DNA of 6,631 nt, from NCBI GenBank assembly GCA_021163015.1, contig JAGGXO010000115.1, positions 1-6,631 on the forward strand. The letters run 5' to 3'. Position 1 is the stretch's first letter; each line of letters begins with the position of its first letter. The translations under genes were made by a program, and so were the position numbers. The notes beneath the pieces were generated by a model. It was not told where the DNA came from and made no database searches. It saw nothing but the letters and a program-made list of their open reading frames with translations. This DNA is from Candidatus Bipolaricaulota bacterium (GTDB lineage: Bacteria; Bipolaricaulota; Bipolaricaulia; UBA7950; UBA9294). This document shows positions 1 to 5,581 of this stretch, piece by piece.

Positions 1-257
1 GCATCGAACACAAACTGTGCCGGAATGGTGATCACCGCGATATCCACATCTCCGTCAATCGACGACAGATCTGGATAGATCTTGAGGCCAAGGACCTCTC
101 CTCCCTTGGGGTTGATCGGATAGATCTGCCCTTTGTAACCACGTTGCACGATGTTCTCCACGATCCGATAGCCAATCTTGGCGCTGTTCTGTGACGCGCC
201 GATCACAGCAACCCCCCGTGGTTCGAACAGGTAGTCAACGTCCGTCTTTGTATTCAT
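1..257 (-). CDS. Acetate/acyl-CoA ligase (NDP-forming), CoA-binding N-terminal part; gene cut by the window edge
   Basis: The ATG is at 257-255 and the frame stays open to the window edge, giving about 85 residues of the N-terminus. The protein reads DYLFEPRGVAVIGASQNS near residues 8-25. This is the glycine-rich Rossmann start of the CoA-binding domain found in ADP-forming acetyl-CoA synthetases (alpha subunit or full-length fused forms). It continues with YKGQIYPINPKG and DVDIAVITIPA, both typical of that domain. The family converts acyl-CoA, ADP and phosphate to acid, CoA and ATP in the cytoplasm through a phosphohistidine, but the catalytic His region lies outside the window. A Shine-Dalgarno-like AGGTGAT sits just upstream (261-267). 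Only 34 bp separate it from the CoA-transferase gene on the same strand, so co-transcription is likely. Whether it is a separate alpha subunit or a fused 700-residue enzyme cannot be seen here. Confidence 0.92.
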   Translation of the reverse strand, partial: MNTKTDVDYLFEPRGVAVIGASQNSAKIGYRIVENIVQRGYKGQIYPINPKGGEVLGLKIYPDLSSIDGDVDIAVITIPAQFVFD

Positions 258-291
258 TACATCACCTACGATTGTAGTCTCCATTCCATCA

Positions 292-2187
292 TCAACTGAA
301 CAACATGCGTAACTCGTAAACACCAGCCTCGCGATGTTTCTCGATTGTGAAGCCTCCCTTCTCAAACAGGTGCAACATTGGCTGATTCTCCACCAGGACT
401 TCGGCGGAAAAACCATGCAGGCCAGCACGCTTGGCGAGATACGTCAGGTAATCGAGGAGTGTGCTACCAATCCCACGATTCTGATAATCGTCGCGCACGA
501 CAAGCCCCACTTCAGCGGTGTGCGTCTGCTCATCGATCCCATACTGTCCAACTCCAATCACCGTCTGCTTCCCCTCCTCGCCGATCACCGCCAAGATGAC
601 CATCTCGCGCGTGTAGTCGATTACGACGAACTCCTGTAGCCGCTCATGCGGCATGTCCTTGCGTACTGAAATGAAGCGACGGTAGATGGATTGATCGGAC
701 AGAGAATAGAAGAAGTCTTTGAGGAGTGGCTCATCGCTGATGCGCACCGGACGGAGCATGATCTCCAACCCTTTCTTTGTCGTGCGATACGTCTCCAGCT
801 CCTCTGGGTACTGCCCGCGCTCGCCGGGGATGTACGCCTGATCCTTGTAGATCAAGTTAAGTGCCTTTGCCTCTCTAAGGAGCCACGGCTTGAACTTAGG
901 GTGGGCGATGCTGATAAGCTCCATCGCTCTCTCGCGCGTGTTCTTGCCGTGCAGGTAGGCGATTCCATACTCAGTCACTACGTAGTGGACATCCCCGCGA
1001 ACAAGAGACACGCCTGATCCCTCCGTTAGCATGGGGACAATGCGCGACACCTCGCCGTTCTGCGCCGTCGATTGCAGGACGAGGATCGACTTTCCGTGCG
1101 GGGCGAGGACCGCACCTCGCATGAAATCAGCTTGGCCACCAATCCCACTATAGAACGTCTTGCCGATCGATTCGGCCGTCGCCTGTCCGGTGAGATCGAT
1201 CTGAAGAGCGCTGTTGATCGCCGTCATCTTCGGGTTCCTGGCAATGATCATCGGATTGTTCGTGTACTGCACCGGGCGAAACTCGATCCCTGGGTGATCG
1301 GATATGTGCTCGTAAGTCGAGCGCTTCCCCATGCAGAACGAGGCGACCGTCTTGTGGCGGTCGATCTCCTTCTTGTGATTATCGATCACGCCCAGCTTCA
1401 TTAGATCAACAACCCCATCGCTCAGTAGCTCGGTGTGCACGCCCAGGTGTCGCTTATCCTTCAGATTTGCAAGGATCGCGTTGGGGATCTTCCCGTAGCC
1501 AACTTGAATCGTAGCCCCATCCTCAATGAGATTAGAGACATACTTACCTATCCGCTGCGCGATATCATCGACAACTTCGGTGTTGTACTCGAGAAGCGGC
1601 TCATCGCACGGAAGGATGAAACTCACGTCATCGATGTGTACAAACGTATCGCCGTGAGTACGTGGCATATTGACGTTTGGCTGGCAGATGACAACCCCGG
1701 CGCTGTCGACCGCGGCGCGCACAATATCCACACTGATTCCCAAGCTCATGTACCCATGATGATCCGGAAGGGATGTCTGCACAAGAGCAACATCGATCGG
1801 GACGACGCGACGATAGAATAGATCAGGAACCTGTGACAAGAAGATCGCCGTGTAGTCCGCGAGCCCCTCGTTTACAGCCTTGCGCGTGGGGTCGCTGATG
1901 AAGAATGAATTAATACGGAAATTGCGCTTCACGTCATCGCTCAAGTAGGGAGAGACTCCGAGGGTCCACAGATCGAGGACCTCCGCATCGAAGAACGCCT
2001 TCGGATGGGCCTCTACATAGCGCACCATCTCACTCACCAGGTACTGCGGTTTGCCACAGCCCGTGCCGACAAAGATGCGATCCCCACGATGAATGTGAGA
2101 AAAAGCCTCCTCCAAGGAAGAAAACTTCTCTGGATACTCGCTCTCCCAGCGACGTAAGTTCCTATCATCCGTATTGATTCTTACCAC
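292..2187 (-). CDS. Acetyl-CoA hydrolase/CoA-transferase fused to a C-terminal GNAT acetyltransferase
   Basis: The 631-residue product has two parts. Residues about 15-450 form a class I CoA-transferase of the acetyl-CoA hydrolase / 4-hydroxybutyrate CoA-transferase type. The segment LIEDGATIQVGYGKIPNAIL (220-239) is followed by HTE at 251-253, where Glu253 is the expected acyl-accepting glutamate, and by the oxyanion-hole motif SGIGGQADF at 347-355. Residues about 474-631 form a GNAT domain with the acetyl-CoA pyrophosphate loop QNRGIG at 569-574. They resemble the Pat-type lysine acetyltransferase domains often attached to NDP-forming acyl-CoA synthetases. The likely role is moving CoA between acyl groups in the cytoplasm, with a possible acyl-CoA-dependent protein acetylation function. 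The start is GTG at 2187-2185, preceded by GAGG with 5-nt spacing. It lies upstream of the acyl-CoA ligase gene, probably in one operon. The true acyl substrate is unknown. Fusions of this kind are known in databases, so the architecture is uncommon rather than new. Confidence 0.95.
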   Translation of the reverse strand: MVRINTDDRNLRRWESEYPEKFSSLEEAFSHIHRGDRIFVGTGCGKPQYLVSEMVRYVEAHPKAFFDAEVLDLWTLGVSPYLSDDVKRNFRINSFFISDPTRKAVNEGLADYTAIFLSQVPDLFYRRVVPIDVALVQTSLPDHHGYMSLGISVDIVRAAVDSAGVVICQPNVNMPRTHGDTFVHIDDVSFILPCDEPLLEYNTEVVDDIAQRIGKYVSNLIEDGATIQVGYGKIPNAILANLKDKRHLGVHTELLSDGVVDLMKLGVIDNHKKEIDRHKTVASFCMGKRSTYEHISDHPGIEFRPVQYTNNPMIIARNPKMTAINSALQIDLTGQATAESIGKTFYSGIGGQADFMRGAVLAPHGKSILVLQSTAQNGEVSRIVPMLTEGSGVSLVRGDVHYVVTEYGIAYLHGKNTRERAMELISIAHPKFKPWLLREAKALNLIYKDQAYIPGERGQYPEELETYRTTKKGLEIMLRPVRISDEPLLKDFFYSLSDQSIYRRFISVRKDMPHERLQEFVVIDYTREMVILAVIGEEGKQTVIGVGQYGIDEQTHTAEVGLVVRDDYQNRGIGSTLLDYLTYLAKRAGLHGFSAEVLVENQPMLHLFEKGGFTIEKHREAGVYELRMLFS

Positions 2188-2241
2188 CCCGTCCTCAAAA
2201 TCGCTTGATTGTCCAATATTCCGGCAAATCGCACAACCAGA

Positions 2242-2265
2242 GGGGTCAGGTCTTGCAATCCAACA
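2242..2265 (+). repeat. Left terminal inverted repeat of the RAYT element
   Basis: This 24-bp sequence starts GGGGTCAGGTCTTG and ends CCAACA. It is matched in reverse complement at 3130-3153 with one mismatch. It also contains the probable -35 element (TTGCAA, 2253-2258) of the transposase promoter. Confidence 0.9.
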
Positions 2266-2280
2266 TCAAAGTGCTATAAT
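2253..2280 (+). promoter_or_regulatory. Extended -10 promoter of the transposase gene, probably giving a leaderless mRNA
   Basis: A perfect TATAAT at 2275-2280 is preceded by TGC, forming an extended -10 motif. A -35-like TTGCAA at 2253-2258 lies 16 bp upstream, inside the left terminal repeat. The A of the transposase ATG is 7 nt after the -10, where transcription would normally start. No Shine-Dalgarno sequence is present between the -10 and the ATG, which fits a leaderless transcript. Confidence 0.7.
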
Positions 2281-2286
2281 GCCAAC

Positions 2287-3129
2287 ATGGCAAGGCCATT
2301 ACGCATCGAATATCCTGGAGCCGTGTATCACATTACCAGCCGTGGAAACGCCAAACGAAGCATATACCGCGGCAGAGCAGATCGAGAAGCCTTTCTCAAG
2401 ACACTTAAACAGGTTGTCGACCGGTTCAATTGGCTCTGTCACGCCTACTGCTTAATGCCCAACCACTACCATTTGCTGATTGAGACCGTTGATCCCACCC
2501 TCTCTCGCGGGATGCAACAACTAAACGGAGTATACACGCAGACGTTCAACCGAAAGCATGCACGCGTGGGACACGTCTTTCAGGGGCGATACAAGGCCAT
2601 TCTGGTGGAAAAAGAAGCATATCTCCTTGAGCTATCTCGCTACATTGTTCTGAATCCGGTGCGAGCAGGTCTGGACAGAGCGGCGAAGGGATGGAAGTGG
2701 TCAAGCTACTCCGCCACCGCCGGTCTCGTACCAGTGCCCTCTCTTCTCACGACGGATTGGATATTGAGCCAGTTCTCCAGCAACAAGAGTGAGGCTCAAC
2801 AGCGCTATCGTCGATTTATCTCTCAAGGCCGGGACTACAAGGTCTGGGAAGGATTGAAGGGACAGATCTATCTGGGAAGTGATGCATTTATACGAAGCAT
2901 TTCCCACCAGCACAAGAACCTAAGTGAGGTCCCACGAGTGCAGCGGCTGGCCGCGCGGTCTTCACTTGACGAAATCTTTCGCAACTACACTGAAAATACC
3001 GGTATCTTGATGGCATATCGGGAGAATGGATACACAATGAAGGCAATAGCTGAACATCTTGGCGTGCACTACGCCACGATCAGTCGCAAACTACGCAATC
3101 AGGAGCAAGTACAACACCCTACATCCTAG
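2287..3129 (+). CDS. REP-associated tyrosine transposase (RAYT / Y1_Tnp, IS200-like)
   Basis: The 280-residue protein opens with MARPLRIEYPGAVYHITSRGN, the typical start of this family. It has the metal-binding HUH motif as HYH at residues 60-62 (within LMPNHYHLLIE). The probable catalytic tyrosine is Y119 in the signature SRYIVLNPVRAGL. FNRKHARVGHVFQGRYKA (87-104) is also diagnostic. The C-terminal helix-turn-helix at about 249-270 (GYTMKAIAEHLGVHYATISR) is of the kind often mislabelled as DnaA-like. Such enzymes cleave and join single-stranded DNA at REP-like palindromes through a 5'-phosphotyrosine link. The frame is open upstream to a TTG at 2209, but ATG 2287 is preferred because the family starts with MARP and the promoter sits immediately before it. 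All visible catalytic residues are intact, so it may be active. The stop TAG (3127-3129) overlaps the epimerase stop on the other strand. Confidence 0.95.
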   Translation: MARPLRIEYPGAVYHITSRGNAKRSIYRGRADREAFLKTLKQVVDRFNWLCHAYCLMPNHYHLLIETVDPTLSRGMQQLNGVYTQTFNRKHARVGHVFQGRYKAILVEKEAYLLELSRYIVLNPVRAGLDRAAKGWKWSSYSATAGLVPVPSLLTTDWILSQFSSNKSEAQQRYRRFISQGRDYKVWEGLKGQIYLGSDAFIRSISHQHKNLSEVPRVQRLAARSSLDEIFRNYTENTGILMAYRENGYTMKAIAEHLGVHYATISRKLRNQEQVQHPTS

Positions 3130-4097
3130 TGTTGGATTACAAGACCTGACCCCATGTGCTTCTGCCAAGTAATTGTTTCCAGCAGCCCATCAGGAAGATT
3201 CATCTGGGGAGAGAAGCCGAGAACATCGTGGGCTCGCTCGATGTCCAGCCTGCTCTCCATCAACTCCCCTGGTCTTGCATCCGCGTGGACAGCAGCAACC
3301 TTGGCCGGGATGATCCTTGACATCTCCTCATAGAGCTCATTCACCGATGTCGCTCGTCCAGATGCGATGTTGTACGCCATCCCGTCCGGACTGCGCACAT
3401 CAATGACACCGGATTCCAGATGATCCAGAGCCAGTAGGTTTGCCTGCGCGACGTCCTTGACGAACACATAGTCCCTCACCTGCTCGCCACTGCCGAATAT
3501 CGTCACACCACGGCCAGCAATGAGCGCACTGGCAAAGATCGACACAACCCCCGCCTCGCCGGCCGGATCCTGTCGCGGACCATAGACGTTCGCGTAGCGC
3601 AGTATCACAGAGTTCAGTCCAAACGTCTTTCGGTAGGCGAACAGGTAGTTCTCCACCGCTGCCTTCGCCGCGCCGTACGGACTTATCGGCGCCTTTGCCG
3701 CAGTCTCCACTGCTGGATGTGGTGTCTCTCCGTAGATCGCGCCGCCAGAGGAGGCGAAGATGAATGTCTTGACATGATTACGCACTGCCTGATGCATCAG
3801 ATTTACCGATCCGATGACGTTGACCTCGGCGTCGAAGATGGGCTCGGCTACGGACCGGCGAATATCGATCTGCGCGGCATGATGGTTGACAACCTGTGGG
3901 CGGAAGCTCGGAAACACCTTCGCCACACCATGCGCATCGCGTATGTCAACTTGCTCCAACCTAGCCTTGTGGTTCACGTTCTCTGCGCTACCGGTCGAGA
4001 GATTGTCGATCACCAGGACTTCATGCCCAGCATCAATGTAGGCATCGACAACGTGCGAGCCGATGAATCCCGCCCCTCCGGTGACAATAATACGCAT
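3126..4097 (-). CDS. NAD-dependent sugar-nucleotide epimerase/dehydratase (extended SDR, UDP-glucose 4-epimerase-like), 3' end supplied by a transposable element
   Basis: The 323-residue protein begins with the NAD-binding TGGAGFIGSH (6-15), followed by D31 in VIDNLSTG. It has the catalytic serine region FASSGGAIYG (114-123), YGAAK (Y141, K145) and the substrate-binding RYANVYGPRQDP (167-178). This is the pattern of GalE-like extended SDRs, which interconvert nucleotide sugars for glycan synthesis or galactose use. The exact substrate cannot be told. An excellent AAGGAGG ribosome site lies directly upstream (about 4103-4109) of ATG 4097-4095. The family normally ends a few residues after the LLETITW helix (305-311). 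Here the last eight residues, GSGLVIQH, and the TAG stop come from the right terminal repeat of the transposase element. The native end was therefore replaced, probably without loss of the catalytic fold. It points the same way as the CoA-transferase gene, with the element between them. Confidence 0.93.
   Translation of the reverse strand: MRIIVTGGAGFIGSHVVDAYIDAGHEVLVIDNLSTGSAENVNHKARLEQVDIRDAHGVAKVFPSFRPQVVNHHAAQIDIRRSVAEPIFDAEVNVIGSVNLMHQAVRNHVKTFIFASSGGAIYGETPHPAVETAAKAPISPYGAAKAAVENYLFAYRKTFGLNSVILRYANVYGPRQDPAGEAGVVSIFASALIAGRGVTIFGSGEQVRDYVFVKDVAQANLLALDHLESGVIDVRSPDGMAYNIASGRATSVNELYEEMSRIIPAKVAAVHADARPGELMESRLDIERAHDVLGFSPQMNLPDGLLETITWQKHMGSGLVIQH
3130..3153 (-). repeat. Right terminal inverted repeat of the RAYT element
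   Basis: This is the reverse complement of the left repeat with one substitution. On the minus strand it is translated as the last residues (GSGLVIQH) of the epimerase protein, so it is both an element end and coding sequence. Confidence 0.9.
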
Positions 4098-4102
4098 CTA
4101 CT

Positions 4103-4109
4103 CCTCCTT
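4103..4109 (-). promoter_or_regulatory. Strong ribosome binding site of the epimerase
   Basis: AAGGAGG lies 5 nt upstream of ATG 4097-4095 on the minus strand and fixes that start. Confidence 0.8.
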
Positions 4110-4130
4110 CAGATCAATGGCGCGTCGTAA

Positions 4131-4175
4131 GTTCATAGAGTTCACGGGGTTCATAGGGTTCATAGAGTTCGTCGC
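4131..4175 (+). repeat. 9-bp tandem repeat, unit GTTCATAGR
   Basis: Five consecutive 9-nt units are visible: GTTCATAGA (4131), GTTCACGGG (4140), GTTCATAGG (4149), GTTCATAGA (4158) and a decayed GTTCGTCGC (4167). They sit 33 bp upstream of the epimerase start. Related words occur in the opposite orientation around 4757-4835. The rest of the gap between 4098 and 4289 holds ATTCAC-like words but no gene. Confidence 0.85.
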
Positions 4176-4289
4176 TCCCTCTCATCGATAGATCGACCCG
4201 CCTGGCCGCCGATCAATGTCCATTTCTCTGGGCTATTCACCACATACTACTCACCATTCACTGCTTCGAAACCATTCACAATTTACGAT

Positions 4290-4459
4290 CTACCACAAGA
4301 TCTCCACGTCATACTGAGCGACCTGTGTATCCACAGTCACAATATGCAAGTTTTCCAACTGTGCTTGAGAGATGAGCACACGGTCAAACGGATCTCTGTG
4401 GTAATCTGGGAGAACCTGAACATGCAGGGCATGGGCCATTTGCACGGGGAAGCTCTCAT
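4290..4459 (-). pseudogene. Truncated PIN-domain toxin (VapC-like), N-terminal half deleted
   Basis: An ATG at 4459-4457 overlaps the antitoxin stop as ATGA, the usual coupling for toxin genes of this kind, but its frame soon departs from PIN sequence. In another frame, ending at TAG 4292-4290, the sequence from 4439 reads MAHALHVQVLPDYHRDPFDR and then VLISQAQLENLHIVTVDT up to YDVEILW. This is the C-terminal part of a PIN toxin, including the acidic residues of RDPFDR and VTVD. About 75 codons carrying the first catalytic Asp and Glu are missing. The preceding codons in this frame (ESFPVQ) also match PIN toxins and run straight back to the antitoxin end. An out-of-frame internal deletion with the original start retained explains this. 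The product cannot be an active nuclease. Confidence 0.85.
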
Positions 4460-4701
4460 CTCTCAAACTCTGCTAGGATAGCTTCGGGTAGTGGCGCATC
4501 GAAATCAGAGGCGATCGTGACCTTCCCCTTGGCGCTTCCAGGAAGGCGCCGGGCCGGCCTCTCTGCCACAGGAACCAGCCGGGCAATGGGATACCCTGCT
4601 TTGGCGATAATGATCTCCTCTCCCCTCACCCGCGCCAGTAGCTTCGAGAGATGTGTCTTTGCTTCGCGAATATTCACCTGTACAGGCGCATCGCCGTCCA
4701 C
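4456..4701 (-). CDS. Phd/YefM-family antitoxin, orphaned by decay of its PIN toxin
   Basis: The protein has up to 81 residues. Its core VNIREAKTHLSKLLARV (9-25), EEIIIAKAGYPIARLVP (28-44) and acidic tail SDFDAPLPEAILAEFE (65-80) match Phd/YefM antitoxins paired with PIN toxins. These bind DNA through the N-terminal domain to repress their own operon and mask the toxin with the C-terminal tail. The gene directly precedes the toxin remnant. The start is unclear. The longest frame begins at GTG 4701, but the strong AAGGAGG (4701-4707) overlaps that codon and cannot serve it. The same ribosome site is ideally placed (9 nt) for ATG 4691, which lies in a different frame that stops after five codons. 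A GTG at 4677 in the antitoxin frame overlaps that stop as GTGA. The antitoxin may be translated poorly, by coupling, or not at all. Confidence 0.85.
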   Translation of the reverse strand: MDGDAPVQVNIREAKTHLSKLLARVRGEEIIIAKAGYPIARLVPVAERPARRLPGSAKGKVTIASDFDAPLPEAILAEFER

Positions 4702-4713
4702 CTCCTTTCCAAG

Positions 4714-4742
4714 AGTATGGACTAAGCACTGGACTAGGTCAA
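4714..4742 (-). promoter_or_regulatory. Predicted promoter with direct-repeat operator for the Phd-like antitoxin
   Basis: On the minus strand TTGACC (4742-4737) and CATACT (4719-4714) are separated by 17 bp. The spacer holds a direct repeat, TGGACTA on the plus strand, at 4718-4724 and 4730-4736 with a 12-bp period. That is a plausible autorepression site. The -10 is imperfect at 4 of 6 positions, and the operator role is inferred from position only. Confidence 0.5.
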
Positions 4743-4756
4743 AGATGAGCCTACAT

Positions 4757-5035
4757 CATGAACTACGGTCTACGAACCACGCACTATGAACCCTTTCACC
4801 CTACGAACCCAATAGGCGCCATGAACCCTACAGGCTATTCTTCCGGCATAATCCTTCAATCCTTACTCCGTGTCTCCATCACTCTGATTTACGATTTACT
4901 ATTCACGAATCACCATCCACCTCTCAGTACCCATCACTGCTTATCGGTCATAGACTCCCGACCCATGACTGACGACCCTACACTGGTTCTCTGTTACTCA
5001 CCACTGTTTCCCGACCTTGGGCCCTGAACTTCAGA
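4757..5035. repeat. Degenerate low-complexity intergenic repeat block, no gene
   Basis: This stretch is rich in ATGAAC/ACGAAC words: CATGAAC, ACGAACC, TATGAACCC, ACGAACCC and CATGAACCC occur between 4757 and 4830. The second half carries TTTACGATTTACTATTCAC (4888-4906) and related ATTCAC/TCACC words. Reversed, the first group matches the GTTCATAGR repeat at 4131-4175. The plus-strand open frame across it has no recognisable protein character, and I see no gene on either strand. Confidence 0.65.
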
Positions 5036-5053
5036 CTCGCTCCCACCATTCCC

Positions 5054-5076
5054 GAAAAGAAGCATGTCCCCTTTTC
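5054..5076. repeat. Short hairpin resembling a solo transposase-associated (REP/RAYT-type) repeat
   Basis: GAAAAG at 5054-5059 pairs with CTTTTC at 5071-5076 around an 11-nt loop containing GCATGTCCC. On the minus strand it reads as AAAAGGGGACATGC followed by TTCTTTTC. This resembles short repeats I recall beside RAYT-type transposases. Its sequence differs from the element ends at 2242 and 3153, so it would belong to another family. The rest of 5077-5155 shows nothing I can assign. Confidence 0.4.
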
Positions 5077-5155
5077 CTCTTGTGCACTGTGATTGTGCTG
5101 GAGGCAGTAGGCGTCCTGACGAACTGCAGCCGGGGCCGAAAGACGGGGGGGCGAC

Positions 5156-5581
5156 TCATTGCGGAACTACTTCGAAATGCTGTCTGTTACCTTTGCCAAA
5201 TCGATACACCCGAAAGTGAGAGTCAAAGGTGAAAACGCTTGCGATCCCTTCACGCTCCATCGCAGCAAAACTACAGGCATCAACCAAAGAAAAATCCTGA
5301 TCAGGAAATCTGTCGATGATTGCGCGGGCTTGGTCTAGATCCTGCACATTGACGTTTATCATATCAACGATCCCAGTGCGCAGCCCATCCCAAAACCGTA
5401 TCGCCTCACGTCTTCCAAGGTGACTTCCGATAAGGAACCAACACTCAAGCAGCACATAGTCCGTGGTTACCAGGTTCATCTTGGTTGCTGACTCATACGC
5501 CGCTCTAGCCCGAGGATGATTTCGGTCACTCTCGTCAGCCAACGCATAGAAGGCAGAAGTATCGACAAAGACCTTAGTCAC
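5156..5581 (-). CDS. vapC: VapC-type PIN-domain ribonuclease toxin
   Basis: The 141-residue protein begins MTKVFVDTSAFYALAD, with the first catalytic aspartate at D7. E46 in YVLLECWFL, D96 and D101 in DQDFSLVDACSF, and D120 in FTFDSHF complete the acidic PIN active site, which binds Mg or Mn. Toxins of this family cleave RNA (tRNA or rRNA in studied cases) when released from the antitoxin. Length and all key residues are normal, so it is probably functional. The GTG start at 5581-5579 overlaps the end of the antitoxin gene by 8 nt, which suggests translational coupling and lower toxin than antitoxin output. No good terminator was seen after the TGA. A run of seven G on the plus strand (5145-5151) lies just past the stop. 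Confidence 0.94.
   Translation of the reverse strand: MTKVFVDTSAFYALADESDRNHPRARAAYESATKMNLVTTDYVLLECWFLIGSHLGRREAIRFWDGLRTGIVDMINVNVQDLDQARAIIDRFPDQDFSLVDACSFAAMEREGIASVFTFDSHFRVYRFGKGNRQHFEVVPQ

Larger units (their letters stand above)
2242..3153 (+). mobile_element. RAYT (IS200-like Y1) element with terminal inverted repeats
   Basis: A single transposase gene is tightly enclosed by a 24-bp inverted repeat. The left copy is 2242-2265 and the right copy 3130-3153. They match at 23 of 24 positions; the one difference is C at 2256 in the left copy against T at the equivalent place in the right copy, read in the left orientation. Only 21 bp separate the left repeat from the ATG, and the right repeat begins directly after the stop codon. 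No target duplication is visible next to the repeats, as expected for single-tyrosine HUH transposases. The element lies between the epimerase and the CoA-transferase genes, oriented against both. Its right end is part of the epimerase reading frame. The exact transposition boundaries are inferred from the repeats alone. Confidence 0.85.

Noticed and set aside
2209..2286. Upstream TTG-initiated extension of the transposase frame (26 residues)
   Set aside because: It runs through the left terminal repeat and the promoter, has no family similarity, and the family starts with MARP at ATG 2287.
334..2455. Several plus-strand open frames of about 70-130 codons opposite and just beyond the CoA-transferase
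   Set aside because: They are antisense shadows of the strongly conserved minus-strand gene, or overlap the transposase start in another frame, and have no recognisable protein features.
3717..4130. Plus-strand open frame of 137 codons opposite the epimerase
   Set aside because: It mirrors the conserved epimerase codons and shows no domain or ribosome site.
4131..4175. CRISPR-like array
   Set aside because: Units are 9 bp and contiguous, with no spacers; this is a simple tandem repeat.
4758..5232. Two plus-strand open frames in the repeat-rich gap and across the vapC end
   Set aside because: The composition is that of the degenerate repeats (many Pro, Ser, Thr, His, Leu), and no family features or ribosome sites are present.
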